DNA of 64,000 nucleotides from Paenibacillus shirakamiensis. GTDB taxonomy: Bacteria > Bacillota > Bacilli > Paenibacillales > Paenibacillaceae. The stretch's first letter is position 1; each line of letters starts with the position of its first letter. Under the pieces are notes generated by a model that saw only the letters and a program-made list of their open reading frames with translations, searched no databases and had not been told where the DNA came from. The stretch lies in the NCBI RefSeq assembly GCF_017874255.1, contig NZ_JAGGLD010000001.1, forward strand, positions 248,001-312,000. Direction: 5' to 3'. Positions 52,222 to 63,843 of this stretch are shown piece by piece. A program made the translations under genes and the position numbers.

Positions 52222-52945
52222 AACCGGTGCCCAAGGAATCTTCAACGGCCAAGTGTTTTACATTGTCCATGTGTTTACGATAGACGTCATTACGGAAAAA
52301 GAATACGTTCTTGCCGTAAATATCTGTAGCTACATAACTTTCAAAGGGTTCACAGAATCCATCTAATTCGTCACTTGCTTCAATCTCCATATCGTTATAG
52401 CTGTCCACATTAGAATCTTCGGCCATGGCCGGAGAGTTGGAAGAGCCATAGCTTTCAACAATTTGCCAAGTATCCTCGCCGTCAAAACCATTAAAATCAT
52501 CTCGTTCATCTCTGCTGGTGCGGCCAAAAGCAGGATACATATTCATTTCTTCTATGGGCCTGTTCGAAGCTACGAAAGTCTGGGGACTATGTTCTTTACA
52601 GTAAGCTGTCTCAGGAAGAGCTTGAAGGCGATCTAACTTGATGGGTCTACGGCACGTCTCACAGATTCCGTAGGTTCCATCTTGTATGCGTTCTAAAGCG
52701 CCTTCGATTCGCTGTAAATGGAGTTCATCATGTTCAGCCAAAGCTAAATCCTTGCCTCGCTCGAATACTTCGGTTCCAAGATCAGCAGGATGATTATCCA
52801 GTGTAGAAAGTTCGCCTGTATTTTGACGAGTGGTATCTGAAATTCCATAATGATCATTCTCTTCTAATCTATGAGTAATGTCTTTGCGCTGCTCCAGCAA
52901 ATTATGCTGTAGTTGCTCGATTTGCTTTTTGCTTAAATGAGTCAT
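52208..52945 (-). CDS. YteA-family sporulation protein with TraR/DksA-type zinc finger
   Basis: The 245-residue protein has an N-terminal coiled coil (THLSKKQIEQLQHNLLEQRKDITHRLEENDHYG), the TraR/DksA-like segment ERIQDGTYGICETCRRPIKLDRLQALPETAYCKEH (two Cys pairs, with His in the last position, at about residues 95-115) and a long acidic, Ser/Asp-rich C-terminal region with aromatic tips. YteA-like proteins are sporulation-linked; the place between ileS and lspA corresponds to ylyA in B. subtilis. The ATG at 52945 is followed on the opposite side by lspA on the plus strand, so the two are divergent. Confidence 0.87.
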   Translation of the reverse strand: MTHLSKKQIEQLQHNLLEQRKDITHRLEENDHYGISDTTRQNTGELSTLDNHPADLGTEVFERGKDLALAEHDELHLQRIEGALERIQDGTYGICETCRRPIKLDRLQALPETAYCKEHSPQTFVASNRPIEEMNMYPAFGRTSRDERDDFNGFDGEDTWQIVESYGSSNSPAMAEDSNVDSYNDMEIEASDELDGFCEPFESYVATDIYGKNVFFFRNDVYRKHMDNVKHLAVEDSLGTGSNTY

Positions 52946-53144
52946 GAGTACACACTCCTCTTAAGTAATCACTGCTAAGTGGTCTTTATGTAGTTTGCTC
53001 TAAGCAACAGGCTTTTAAAGGAGGAAAATCCTATCGTACATGGACGGTCTCTTCATGGCTGTGCTACAATATACAAGTCTAAATCGTGGGTAATTCTGCC
53101 GGACTGTCTGGCGAGTCCATACCATAAATTGAGGTGATTCTGCA

Positions 53145-53636
53145 GTGATTTATTACTTAATCGCATTTATTGTTTTTTTAGTGGACCAAGGAACCAAGTA
53201 TATCATTGCAACTCAAATGCAGCTCCATGACCAGATTCCAGTGATTGGCGATTTCTTTGTTATTACGTCTCACCGCAATCGCGGCGCAGCATTTGGCATA
53301 TTGGAGAATCAACGTTGGTTCTTTATTTTGATTACAATTGCTGTAGTGGTAGCAATCATTTGGTATTTGCAAAAGATCCGGCATGCTTCCAGCAAGTTTT
53401 TGCCTACAGCACTAGGATTAGTGCTTGGGGGGGCGATTGGTAATTTTCTGGACCGCGCTCTCAATGGTGAAGTCGTGGATTTTCTGCAATTTAATTTTGG
53501 TAGCTATACGTTCCCCATATTTAATGTGGCCGATTCCTGCATTGTAGTTGGCGTAGCCATGATTATCTTAGATTCGCTATTTGATATGAACAGACAGAAG
53601 AAACAGACACACACAGGGAGCGACACGATTTCATGA
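53145..53636 (+). CDS. lspA: Lipoprotein signal peptidase LspA
   Basis: LspA cuts prolipoproteins before the lipidated Cys, so it processes products such as OppA and YlaJ. The 163-residue, four-helix protein shows VDQGTKYIIATQM, HRNRGAAFGIL, LGGAIGNFLDRALNGEVVDFLQF with catalytic Asp, and FPIFNVADSCIVVG with the second Asp. The start is GTG with TGAGGTGATTC upstream. It is divergent from the YteA-type gene and overlaps the next gene by ATGA. Confidence 0.96.
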   Translation: MIYYLIAFIVFLVDQGTKYIIATQMQLHDQIPVIGDFFVITSHRNRGAAFGILENQRWFFILITIAVVVAIIWYLQKIRHASSKFLPTALGLVLGGAIGNFLDRALNGEVVDFLQFNFGSYTFPIFNVADSCIVVGVAMIILDSLFDMNRQKKQTHTGSDTIS

Positions 53637-54550
53637 ATGAAATGATGGAATGGAAGGTAGCGGAAGACGCTGCCAAAGCACGTATAGATAAGTACATTAA
53701 AGAGCAAGTGGGAGAGGAATATTCCCGTAGCCAGATCCAACTATGGATTGAAGATGGACAAGTTAAAGTCAATGATGTTCAGATTAAGTCGAATTACAAA
53801 TTATCAATGGGGGATCAAATTACGCTTCATATTCCCTTAGCTGCAGAAGTCATGATTGAACCTGAGAATATTCCATTAGAAGTGGCTTACGAAGATAAAG
53901 ATGTCATTGTTGTTAACAAAGCCAGAGGTATGGTTGTGCATCCCGCACCAGGTCATTCTTCAGGTACACTAGTTAATGCACTCATGTTCCATTGCAAGGA
54001 CCTATCTGGAATTAATGGAGAACTTCGTCCTGGTATTGTACATCGGATAGACAAGGACACATCGGGTCTGATTATGGCTGCTAAAAATGATAAAGCACAT
54101 ACCTCACTTGCAGCGCAGCTCAAAGATCACACGGTCACCCGCAAATATTATGCTCTAGTTCACGGAAATGTCACGCATGACCATGGTACCGTTGACGCAC
54201 CTATAGGCCGTGATTCTAATGATCGCAAAATGTTCGCAGTAACCGAGCGCAACAGTAAGGAAGCTGTAACTCATTTTCATGTGGTAGAACGATTTGGTGA
54301 CTATTCATTACTTGAGTTGAAGTTAGAGACAGGCCGTACGCATCAGATTAGAGTTCATATGAAGTTCATTGATCATCCTTTAGTCGGTGATCCCATGTAT
54401 GGAAGAAGCAAAGGTATTCGGATGGATGGGCAAGCACTTCATGCCGCCGTTCTTGGATTTGTGCATCCCGTAAGTGGGGAATATCTCGAATTCTCTGCAC
54501 CGATCCCATCGGATATGGAAGAGTTGCTTCACAGCTTACGAAACCGTTAA
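53633..54550 (+). CDS. RluA/RluD-family pseudouridine synthase (YlyB)
   Basis: A 305-residue pseudouridine synthase acting on rRNA. It has an N-terminal S4 domain (ARIDKYIKEQVGEEYSRSQIQLWIEDGQVKVND), the catalytic loop GIVHRIDKDTSGLIMAAKND near residue 140 with the catalytic Asp, VTRKYYALVHG, and the LKLETGRTHQIRVHMKFIDHPLVGDPMYG segment. It overlaps lspA by 4 bases, as ylyB does in B. subtilis. The exact uridine cannot be told; the nearest known relatives modify 23S rRNA. Confidence 0.93.
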   Translation: MNEMMEWKVAEDAAKARIDKYIKEQVGEEYSRSQIQLWIEDGQVKVNDVQIKSNYKLSMGDQITLHIPLAAEVMIEPENIPLEVAYEDKDVIVVNKARGMVVHPAPGHSSGTLVNALMFHCKDLSGINGELRPGIVHRIDKDTSGLIMAAKNDKAHTSLAAQLKDHTVTRKYYALVHGNVTHDHGTVDAPIGRDSNDRKMFAVTERNSKEAVTHFHVVERFGDYSLLELKLETGRTHQIRVHMKFIDHPLVGDPMYGRSKGIRMDGQALHAAVLGFVHPVSGEYLEFSAPIPSDMEELLHSLRNR

Positions 54551-54751
54551 ACTAAATAAGGACTAGGTCATGTATACGTAAGGGAATATTCTTCGTCAGT
54601 ATGGGATAGAGGAGTCTCAGGCTGCTTTTTTGTATGGAATAAACAGCGACTAGTTCTAAAAAGTACAAACGATCCGATACAAAATCCATTCTCATCGGGC
54701 TCGGATTACAGCATATTATAACCATAGATTTCATGAAGGAGATGGACAGGC

Positions 54752-56005
54752 ATGAGTATTGAACAATATCAACAGACATATATTCAGAATAGTTTTGCAG
54801 ATCGTATCGGTGGAGCTAATTATGGTAAAGATACAGCGATCTATAAATTTGAAAAAATCAAACGGGCTAAAGCAGCAGCCAAAAGCGCATTCCCGGATGT
54901 AGAACTTATTGATATGGGCGTTGGCGAACCGGATGAAATGGCGGATGCAGGAATTGTAGCCAAATTAGCAGAAGAAGCTGCTAAACCGGAGAACCGTGGA
55001 TACGCAGATAACGGCATTGTAGAATTTAAAGAAGCGGCTGCAAAATATCTACAAGAGGTGTTTCAAGTAGAGGGTATTGATCCTGTTAACGAGATCGTTC
55101 ACTCTATCGGATCCAAACCTGCTCTAGCTATGTTGCCATCTTGCTTCATTAATCCAGGTGACATCACCATCATGACGGTTCCGGGATATCCTGTACTTGG
55201 AACGCATACCAAATACCTGGGCGGAGAAGTCTTCAACGTACAGTTGACTGAGGCGAACAACTTCCTGCCAGATCTTAGTGCTATCCCCGAAGATATTGCC
55301 AAGAAAGCGAAATTGTTATATCTGAATTATCCTAATAACCCAACTGGGGCAAGTGCAACACCTGAATTTTTTGCTGAGGTTGTAGCATGGGCGAAGAAAT
55401 ATGATGTTGTTGTAGTTCACGATGCGCCTTATGCAGCTCTGACGTATGATGGAGTTAAGCCACTTAGCTTCCTATCCGTACCTGGAGCAAAAGATGTCGG
55501 TGTAGAGCTTCATTCCTTATCCAAGTCTTATAACATGACCGGTTGGAGAATAGGTTTCGTTGCAGGGAATCCGCTTGTAGTTAAAGCATTTAGTGATGTA
55601 AAAGACAACAATGATTCAGGCCAATTCATGGCGATTCAAAAAGCGGCAGCTTATGGCTTAGCTAATCCACAAATCACTGAGAAAATCGCCGATAAATACT
55701 CCCGTCGTCACAACTTGCTTGTAGAAGCGCTGAATGAGCTTGGTTTCGAAGCTAAAAAGCCTAAAGGCTCCTTCTTCTTGTATGTAGCTGCTCCTAAAGG
55801 GGTTGTAGGTGGACCTAGCTTTGAGAGTGGGGAAGCCTTCTCTCAATTCCTGATTCGTGAGAAGTTAATTTCTACGGTGCCTTGGGATGATGCAGGTTCA
55901 TTTGTACGTTTCTCCGTTACTTTCATTGCTCAAGGAGAAGAAGAAGAGAAGCGAGTCATTTCTGAAATTAAACGTCGTTTAGGCGATGTGAAATTTGAAT
56001 TTTAA
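54752..56005 (+). CDS. dapL: LL-diaminopimelate aminotransferase DapL
   Basis: DapL turns tetrahydrodipicolinate directly into LL-diaminopimelate with glutamate as amino donor, bypassing the acylated route. The 417-residue PLP enzyme shows LIDMGVGEPDEMADAGIVAKLAEEA, RGYADNGIVEFKEAAAKYL, LLYLNYPNNPTGA, HDAPYAALTYDG and SLSKSYNMTGWRIGFVAGN with the PLP Lys. It begins 201 bases after the rRNA pseudouridine synthase gene; I see no terminator or clear promoter in that gap. The ATG follows AAGGAGATGGACAGG. It matches MurE, which uses meso-diaminopimelate. Confidence 0.92.
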   Translation: MSIEQYQQTYIQNSFADRIGGANYGKDTAIYKFEKIKRAKAAAKSAFPDVELIDMGVGEPDEMADAGIVAKLAEEAAKPENRGYADNGIVEFKEAAAKYLQEVFQVEGIDPVNEIVHSIGSKPALAMLPSCFINPGDITIMTVPGYPVLGTHTKYLGGEVFNVQLTEANNFLPDLSAIPEDIAKKAKLLYLNYPNNPTGASATPEFFAEVVAWAKKYDVVVVHDAPYAALTYDGVKPLSFLSVPGAKDVGVELHSLSKSYNMTGWRIGFVAGNPLVVKAFSDVKDNNDSGQFMAIQKAAAYGLANPQITEKIADKYSRRHNLLVEALNELGFEAKKPKGSFFLYVAAPKGVVGGPSFESGEAFSQFLIREKLISTVPWDDAGSFVRFSVTFIAQGEEEEKRVISEIKRRLGDVKFEF

Positions 56006-56035
56006 GTAAATATCAGATTATAAATAAAATGTTAC

Positions 56036-56066
56036 ACGCCGTCTGCATGATGCAGGCGGTTTTTTG
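56036..56066 (+). terminator. Terminator after dapL
   Basis: GCCGTCTGCA (56038-56047) pairs with TGCAGGCGG (56051-56059) with one mismatch around a short loop, followed by TTTTTTG. Confidence 0.9.
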
Positions 56067-56097
56067 TTATATTGCTTGATAAAATCATTCATTAATA

Positions 56098-56140
56098 ATT
56101 TATAATGTGGATAATTATTCATTTATATTGTATAATTATT
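56098..56140 (+). repeat. AT-rich tandem direct repeat before the pyr promoter
   Basis: ATTTATAATGTGGATAATTA and two more bases (56098-56119) are followed by a near copy (56121-56140) that lacks GG and has one change. A TATAAT at 56131-56136 with TGGATA at 56108-56113 (17-base spacer) would make a second, weak promoter. No ORF starts after the GGAGG at 56152-56156. Confidence 0.45.
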
Positions 56141-56212
56141 AGTATGTAACTGGAGGTTTAGTTCATAGTAAGTTCATTGAAATAATTAAGATTACAAGAG
56201 ACATGAAATAAT

Positions 56213-56229
56213 TTCGACAAAATCCGACA
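56213..56229 (+). promoter_or_regulatory. Tandem Spo0A-box-like sites before the pyr promoter
   Basis: TTCGACA (56213-56219) is an exact 0A box and TCCGACA (56223-56229) matches at 6 of 7. They are 10 bp apart, in the same direction, as in tandem Spo0A dimer sites, and end 17 bases before the -35 of the pyr promoter. Confidence 0.35.
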
Positions 56230-56246
56230 TTACCCGGGAGATTTTC

Positions 56247-56275
56247 TTGACACGTTGGCAGCAGTCTGTCATAAT
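56247..56275 (+). promoter_or_regulatory. Promoter of the pyr operon
   Basis: TTGACA (56247-56252), a 17-base spacer and CATAAT (56270-56275) give a near-consensus SigA promoter. The transcript begins near 56282, upstream of the PyrR-binding loop. Confidence 0.85.
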
Positions 56276-56302
56276 TCATGTAAATGAATAAGAACCTTTA
56301 AA

Positions 56303-56459
56303 TCAGTCCCGTGAGGCTGGCAAGGTAACGTGAATGAAGCCACATTCAAGAAGTATGCAACGCTCTGCGCTGTATACCCTTGAGTATAGCTGAATACCGT
56401 CAAAGACATTTCTTTGACGGGAGAACTCCTTGCCCGAATTCGGGTGAGGAGTTTTTTTT
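56303..56459 (+). promoter_or_regulatory. PyrR-dependent attenuator leader of the pyr operon
   Basis: CAGTCCCGTGAGGCTG at 56304-56319 is a PyrR-binding (anti-antiterminator) loop, followed by CAAGG. A strong hairpin CCGTCAAAGA/TCTTTGACGG sits at 56397-56420, then the terminator at 56424-56459. When UMP is high, PyrR binds the loop, which favours termination. The mutually exclusive antiterminator was not folded here. Confidence 0.85.
56424..56459 (+). terminator. Attenuation terminator of the pyr leader
   Basis: AACTCCTTGCCCG (56424-56436) pairs with CGGGTGAGGAGTT (56441-56453) with two wobbles around AATT, followed by eight T in a row. It lies 51 bases before pyrR. Confidence 0.95.
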
Positions 56460-56497
56460 ATAGCCCCCCACGGAACCTGATGAATTTACATCATTAG

Positions 56498-57975
<1,478 letters not shown>

Positions 57976-58051
57976 GTGAATAAACGGCTCAGCCGTTATG
58001 ATATAGCAAGAGAACACAGTGTAAATTAAACAAACACAAGCGGAGGTTCGT

Positions 58052-59341
58052 ATGCAACTTTTAATTAAAAATGCAAAAATGCTAAAGTCAGATGGCGAAT
58101 TGCAGCTTCACGACATATTTATAGACAACGGCCTAATCGAGTCTATTGAGAAAGCAGATGAGTCTACTCGTCAAGTAAGCGAAGATACCCAAGTCATAGA
58201 TGCTGGAGGCAAACTAATCACGGCTGGCTTTATCGATATGCATGTGCATTTACGCGAGCCAGGTTTTGAACATAAAGAAACGATTGAGACTGGTGCACGC
58301 TCAGCGGCTAAAGGGGGCTTCACCACGATCGCCTGCATGCCCAACACTAGGCCGGTAATTGATAATCCAGATACAGTTCGTCTCGTGCTAGATAAAGCGA
58401 AGGAAGCGAACTTAGTACATGTGCTGCCTTACGCTGCGATTACGAAAAATGAACTGGGACGGGAATTGACAGATTTTGAGGCGCTAAAAGAAGCGGGTGC
58501 TATTGGATTCACGGACGATGGAGTAGGCGTGCAAAGCGCGCAAATGATGAAAGATGCTATGGCCCGTGCAGCTCGTATTGGAATGCCGGTAATTGCGCAC
58601 TGTGAGGATAACACACTGGTGGAAGGAGCTCCCGTTAATGAGGGGACATTTGCTCGCAAGCACGGACTCAAAGGAATTCCTAACGAATCCGAAGCTATCC
58701 ACGTAGGAAGAGATATTTTACTAGCTGAAGCAACCGGTGTTCATTATCATGTATGTCATGTCAGCACAGAACAATCCATTCGGCTCATTCGCCAAGCCAA
58801 AGAAATCGGCATTAAAGTGACAGCTGAGGTTTGTCCCCACCATTTGCTTCTCTCCGAAGAAGATATTCCGGGGATGGATGCCAATTGGAAAATGAATCCT
58901 CCACTACGCTCCAAAAGGGATGTTGAAGCCTGCATTCAGGCAGTCGAAGACGGAACAATTGATATTATTGTGACCGACCATGCACCTCATAGTGAAGAGG
59001 AAAAAGCAAAAGGAATGCAGCTTGCACCTTTCGGTATTGTTGGATTTGAGACAGCGTTCCCCTTGCTCTACACGAAGTTTGTGGCAACAGGCAAGTGGAC
59101 ACTAAGCCATCTAATTCAGCGGATGACTTCAGATCCAGCTCGAGTTTTCGGACTGAAAAGTGGACGCCTTGAAGTGGGTGCGCCCGCGGATCTTACCCTC
59201 ATTGACTTAGAGGAAGAACATTCCGTAGATCCCGCTACTTTTGCTACGAAGGGTCGGAACACCCCCTTTACAGGATGGGTATTGCAAGGATGGCCTGTGA
59301 CTACGATTGTGAGTGGTAAGGTAGTATACTGCGAATCCTAG
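58052..59341 (+). CDS. pyrC: Dihydroorotase PyrC
   Basis: PyrC closes carbamoyl aspartate to dihydroorotate. The 429-residue class I enzyme has zinc ligands in GFIDMHVHLREPGFEHKETIETGA, conserved Asp in GFTDDGVG, AHCEDNTL, HYHVCHVSTEQSIRLIRQAK, EVCPHHLLLSEEDI and IVTDHAPHSEEEKAKG with the catalytic Asp. It lies 76 bases after pyrB; the gap has no terminator. AGCGGAGG is the binding site. Confidence 0.97.
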   Translation: MQLLIKNAKMLKSDGELQLHDIFIDNGLIESIEKADESTRQVSEDTQVIDAGGKLITAGFIDMHVHLREPGFEHKETIETGARSAAKGGFTTIACMPNTRPVIDNPDTVRLVLDKAKEANLVHVLPYAAITKNELGRELTDFEALKEAGAIGFTDDGVGVQSAQMMKDAMARAARIGMPVIAHCEDNTLVEGAPVNEGTFARKHGLKGIPNESEAIHVGRDILLAEATGVHYHVCHVSTEQSIRLIRQAKEIGIKVTAEVCPHHLLLSEEDIPGMDANWKMNPPLRSKRDVEACIQAVEDGTIDIIVTDHAPHSEEEKAKGMQLAPFGIVGFETAFPLLYTKFVATGKWTLSHLIQRMTSDPARVFGLKSGRLEVGAPADLTLIDLEEEHSVDPATFATKGRNTPFTGWVLQGWPVTTIVSGKVVYCES

Positions 59342-59424
59342 AATCGAAAGAATTACACCAATCCTTGGACTAAAAATAGATGTTAATCAATTAAGCTAGC
59401 TCGAATATATAGGAGGATGAAATC

Positions 59425-60561
59425 ATGCAAGCAAGATTACTGCTCGAAGATGGCACATTATTCACGGGTAAATCATTTGGATCAGAAACAGAAAAGACGG
59501 GAGAAGTTGTGTTCAACACGGGGATTACCGGTTATCAAGAAGTTCTGTCGGATCCTTCATATTGCGGACAGATCGTTACGATGACTTTCCCTCTTATTGG
59601 GAATTATGGAATTACCCGTGACGACTTCGAGTCGGTTGCTCCTTCTATTCATGGATTTGTGGTTCGTCGCTACGAACCCGTTCCTAGTAACTGGCGTGCA
59701 CAATACAGCGTTGGTGATCTGCTTAAGGAATATGAGATACCTGGCATTAGTGAGATTGACACACGCATGTTAACTCGTATTCTTCGTCAACACGGTACGA
59801 TGAAGGGCATTATTACGACAAGTAATAAATCCGTCGCAGAACTAACCGAAATGATTCAAGCTACTAGCATCACTGCGCTTCGTAATCAGGTAGCTCATAC
59901 ATCCACGAACCATATTTACAGTAGTCCAGGTGCAAAAGAGCGGATCGTACTCGTAGATTTTGGAGCGAAAAGTGGCATTCTGCGTGAACTTACCAAACGT
60001 GGGTGTGATGTAGTTGTTGTGCCACATGATACGACCGCAGACGAGATCCGTCAGCTTCATCCCGATGGTATTCAACTTTCTAATGGTCCTGGGGACCCGA
60101 AAGATGTGCCTTACGCGGTTGATATGATCAAAGAACTGATGGGAGAATATCCAATCTTCGGCATTTGTCTTGGACATCAATTGTTCGCTTTAGCTTGTGG
60201 AGCAGATACGGAAAGCTTGAAGTTCGGTCACCGTGGGGGAAATCATCCGGTGAAGGAACTGGAATCAGGCCGTTGCTTCATCACTTCTCAAAATCATGGC
60301 TACACTGTGAATGAAGATTCCATCGTGGGTACTCCTCTAGAAGTAACGCACATCAACAATAATGATAAAACGATTGAAGGACTCAAACATACGAAGTACC
60401 CTGTATTTTCTGTACAGTATCATCCAGAGGCGGCGCCAGGCCCTTATGATAACAGCTACCTGTTTGATCGATTCCTAGACATGATTCGCACACACAAACA
60501 AGATCATCCACAACAACCGCGCCAAGCACTTATTATGGCTGCATCGAAGGGAGCACGTTAA
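59425..60561 (+). CDS. carA: Carbamoyl-phosphate synthase small subunit CarA (PyrAA type)
   Basis: CarA is the glutaminase that feeds ammonia to CarB. The 378-residue protein has the N-terminal interaction domain ([40 protein letters not shown]) and a class I amidotransferase domain: [10 protein letters not shown], catalytic Cys in [15 protein letters not shown] at about residue 247, [11 protein letters not shown], and HPEAAPGP with the His-Glu pair. Being in the pyr operon, it is the pyrimidine copy. carB starts 1 base after its stop. Confidence 0.96.
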   Translation: MQARLLLEDGTLFTGKSFGSETEKTGEVVFNTGITGYQEVLSDPSYCGQIVTMTFPLIGNYGITRDDFESVAPSIHGFVVRRYEPVPSNWRAQYSVGDLLKEYEIPGISEIDTRMLTRILRQHGTMKGIITTSNKSVAELTEMIQATSITALRNQVAHTSTNHIYSSPGAKERIVLVDFGAKSGILRELTKRGCDVVVVPHDTTADEIRQLHPDGIQLSNGPGDPKDVPYAVDMIKELMGEYPIFGICLGHQLFALACGADTESLKFGHRGGNHPVKELESGRCFITSQNHGYTVNEDSIVGTPLEVTHINNNDKTIEGLKHTKYPVFSVQYHPEAAPGPYDNSYLFDRFLDMIRTHKQDHPQQPRQALIMAASKGAR

Positions 60562-60562
60562 G

Positions 60563-63500
60563 ATGCCAATTAATCGTGAGTTAAAGAAAATTTTAGTTAT
60601 CGGATCAGGCCCTATTGTAATCGGTCAGGCCGCAGAGTTTGACTATGCGGGAACGCAGGCTTGTCAAGCGCTCAAAGAAGAGGGCGTAGAAGTTGTTCTT
60701 ATTAACAGTAACCCCGCAACAATTATGACCGATACCAATATGGCAGACAAAGTATATATCGAGCCTATTACATTGGATTTCGTATCCCAAATTATTCGGC
60801 AAGAACGTCCTGATGGACTACTGCCTACCTTGGGTGGACAGACGGGACTTAATATGGCGGTTGAGCTTGCTCGTGCTGGAGTGCTAGAACGTGAGAATGT
60901 GAAGCTATTAGGGACCCAACTGACTTCTATAGAGAAAGCAGAAGATCGCGATTTGTTCCGTGACTTAATGCGCGAACTGGATCAGCCTGTACCTCAATCC
61001 ACTATCATTACTACGCTTGAAGAAGCGCTCGATTTTGCCAATGAGATTGGCTACCCTCTAATCGTGCGTCCAGCTTACACGTTAGGTGGAACGGGAGGCG
61101 GAATCTGTGCAGACGAAGAGGAGTTGCGTGAGACTGTAGCCGCAGGAATTCGTTATAGTCCGATTGGTCAATGTCTAGTTGAACGCAGCATTGCTGGGAT
61201 GAAGGAAGTCGAGTACGAAGTCATGCGCGATGCGAACGATAACTGTATCGTTGTATGTAACATGGAGAACTTTGATCCGGTTGGCGTACATACGGGCGAC
61301 AGTATCGTAGTTGCACCAAGCCAGACCCTGTCAGACCGTGAATATCAAATGCTTCGTTCCGCTTCGCTCAAAATTATCCGTGCACTGAACATTGAAGGTG
61401 GATGTAACGTACAGTTCGCACTAGATCCTCAAAGTTATCAATATTATGTTATTGAAGTGAACCCGCGGGTGAGCCGTTCTTCAGCGCTAGCCTCTAAAGC
61501 AACCGGCTATCCGATTGCTAAAATGGCGGCAAAGATAGCACTTGGCTACACATTGGATGAAATTGTCAACCCAGTAACGGGTCAGACTTATGCTTGCTTT
61601 GAGCCTACACTAGACTATATTGTGAGCAAGATCCCACGCTGGCCTTTCGACAAGTTCGTAAATGCCAATCGTAAACTAGGCACACAAATGAAAGCCACGG
61701 GCGAAGTTATGGCCATCGGTCGTACGTTTGAAGAGTCCATTCATAAAGCGGTTCGTTCTTTGGAAATTGGCACACACCGCTTGTTCCTAAAAGACGCAGA
61801 GCTTCTAGAACAAGAAGAGCTGGATAAACGTCTAATTCATGCTGACGATGAACGCCTGTTCTTAATTGCGGAAGCCTTCCGCCGTGGATATGAACTTCAA
61901 CACATTCAAGATTTAACTCAAGTGGACTGGTGGTTCTTGGATAAAGTCGAGCGGATTATTGAATTCGAACGTCTGATTGCTGCAGAAGAGACACTTAGCT
62001 ACGAGACACTGTATGAAGCGAAGCGTATGGGATTCACAGACCGTGCCATTGCTGAACTACGAGCAGGCGCAGGCCAAAGTGGATACACAGCAGAGAAAGA
62101 AGTTCGCACCTACCGTTTGGATCAAGGACTACGCCCGGTATACAAAATGGTTGATACTTGTGCAGCAGAGTTTGAAGCCACTACACCTTATTACTACTCA
62201 ACGTATGAGACAGAAAATGAAGTGACCGCGTCTTCCAAAGAGAAAATTATTGTTCTTGGATCGGGACCCATCCGGATTGGGCAAGGGATTGAGTTCGATT
62301 ACTCCACAGTACATGCGGTGTGGGCTATTCAAAAAGCTGGGTACGAAGCAGTTATTATTAACAACAACCCAGAAACGGTCTCCACGGATTTCAATACATC
62401 AGATCGCCTGTATTTTGAGCCTCTATTCTTCGAGGATGTCATGAACGTGATTGAACAAGAGAAGCCGATTGGTGTTATCGTACAGTTTGGTGGACAGACC
62501 GCAATTAATCTTGCCGCACCACTCCAAGCAGCAGGCGTGAATATTTTAGGAACGAGTCTGGAAAGCATCGATGAAGCAGAAGATCGCAAGAAATTCGAAG
62601 CTCTCTTGTCTAGACTCGATATTGCACAACCTAAAGGTAAGACCATTATCTCTGTAGATGAAGCTGTAGAGACGGCGCAAGGTTTAGGCTATCCGGTATT
62701 AGTTCGACCTTCTTATGTACTGGGTGGTCGTGCTATGGAGATCGTATACTCCGATAGTGAGCTACTCAAATACATGGAACATGCGGTTAAAATTAACCCG
62801 GAACACCCGGTTTTAATCGACCGTTATATGATGGGTAAAGAAGTAGAAGTGGATGCCATCTGTGATGGAGAGACGGTTCTGATTCCAGGAATCATGGAAC
62901 ATGTGGAACGTGCAGGGGTTCACTCCGGGGACTCAATCGCAGTCTACCCTCCGCAATATCTAACCCAGACGCTGAAAGAGAAAATTGTGGAAGTGACTAC
63001 GAAAATCGCACGGGAACTAAAAACGATGGGTCTTGTGAACATTCAGTTCGTCATCTACAAAGATGAAGTCTATGTCATTGAAGTCAATCCACGTTCATCC
63101 CGGACGGTACCGTTCTTAAGTAAAGTGACCAATATCCCTATGGCTAATGTGGCGACACAGGCCATTTTGGGAACCAAGCTCAAAGACCTCGGATACGAAG
63201 ATGGACTTTGGCCTGAAAGTGACTATGTGTCGGTGAAAGTACCTGTGTTCTCCTTTGCGAAGCTTCGCCGTGTAGAGCCTACGCTTGGACCGGAGATGAA
63301 GTCGACGGGTGAAGTGATGGGTCGCGACCAGCAGTATGCCAAAGCCCTCTATAAAGGCCTCATTGGCGCGGGAATGAAAATTCCGGCAACAGGTTCTATG
63401 ATTGCTACGATTGCGGATAAAGATAAGGATGAAGCGATCGAGTTGTTCCGTGGATTTAATGCCATGGGATATAACATCATCGCTACAGGCGGGACAGCGG

Positions 63501-63781
63501 ATGCGCTAAGAGAAGCAGGCATTCATGTGACTACCGTCAACAAACTAAGTGAAGGTACACCGAACATACTGGATCTAATTCGCGGAGGAAAAGCACACTT
63601 CGTAGTCAATACATTAACCAAAGGGAAAGAACCTGAGCGTGACGGATTCCGAATTCGCCGTGAAGCAGTGGAGAATGGAATTGTATGTATGACTTCTTTA
63701 GATACAGTAAGAGCACTTTTGACCATGTTGCAGTCTTTGAACTTTACATCCCAAGCTATGCCTTCACTACCTAATGCCTAA
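60563..63781 (+). CDS. carB: Carbamoyl-phosphate synthase large subunit CarB (PyrAB type)
   Basis: CarB makes carbamoyl phosphate from bicarbonate, ammonia and two ATP. The 1072-residue protein is two homologous halves, each an ATP-grasp: [34 protein letters not shown] with [14 protein letters not shown], and [34 protein letters not shown] with [42 protein letters not shown] and [24 protein letters not shown] close each ATP site. An MGS-type allosteric domain ends the protein ([26 protein letters not shown]). Confidence 0.97.
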   Translation: MPINRELKKILVIGSGPIVIGQAAEFDYAGTQACQALKEEGVEVVLINSNPATIMTDTNMADKVYIEPITLDFVSQIIRQERPDGLLPTLGGQTGLNMAVELARAGVLERENVKLLGTQLTSIEKAEDRDLFRDLMRELDQPVPQSTIITTLEEALDFANEIGYPLIVRPAYTLGGTGGGICADEEELRETVAAGIRYSPIGQCLVERSIAGMKEVEYEVMRDANDNCIVVCNMENFDPVGVHTGDSIVVAPSQTLSDREYQMLRSASLKIIRALNIEGGCNVQFALDPQSYQYYVIEVNPRVSRSSALASKATGYPIAKMAAKIALGYTLDEIVNPVTGQTYACFEPTLDYIVSKIPRWPFDKFVNANRKLGTQMKATGEVMAIGRTFEESIHKAVRSLEIGTHRLFLKDAELLEQEELDKRLIHADDERLFLIAEAFRRGYELQHIQDLTQVDWWFLDKVERIIEFERLIAAEETLSYETLYEAKRMGFTDRAIAELRAGAGQSGYTAEKEVRTYRLDQGLRPVYKMVDTCAAEFEATTPYYYSTYETENEVTASSKEKIIVLGSGPIRIGQGIEFDYSTVHAVWAIQKAGYEAVIINNNPETVSTDFNTSDRLYFEPLFFEDVMNVIEQEKPIGVIVQFGGQTAINLAAPLQAAGVNILGTSLESIDEAEDRKKFEALLSRLDIAQPKGKTIISVDEAVETAQGLGYPVLVRPSYVLGGRAMEIVYSDSELLKYMEHAVKINPEHPVLIDRYMMGKEVEVDAICDGETVLIPGIMEHVERAGVHSGDSIAVYPPQYLTQTLKEKIVEVTTKIARELKTMGLVNIQFVIYKDEVYVIEVNPRSSRTVPFLSKVTNIPMANVATQAILGTKLKDLGYEDGLWPESDYVSVKVPVFSFAKLRRVEPTLGPEMKSTGEVMGRDQQYAKALYKGLIGAGMKIPATGSMIATIADKDKDEAIELFRGFNAMGYNIIATGGTADALREAGIHVTTVNKLSEGTPNILDLIRGGKAHFVVNTLTKGKEPERDGFRIRREAVENGIVCMTSLDTVRALLTMLQSLNFTSQAMPSLPNA

Positions 63782-63843
63782 TCTTAAATAAAATGATTAA
63801 TTGTATAAAATATAATTCATAAATAGAAGGGAGCTATTATGCG

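Noticed and set aside
54551..54751. 201-base gap before dapL, checked for a lysine riboswitch
   Set aside because: Only a 6-bp stem (ATCCGA/TCGGAT at 54672-54706) is visible; the long conserved lysine riboswitch core is not present.
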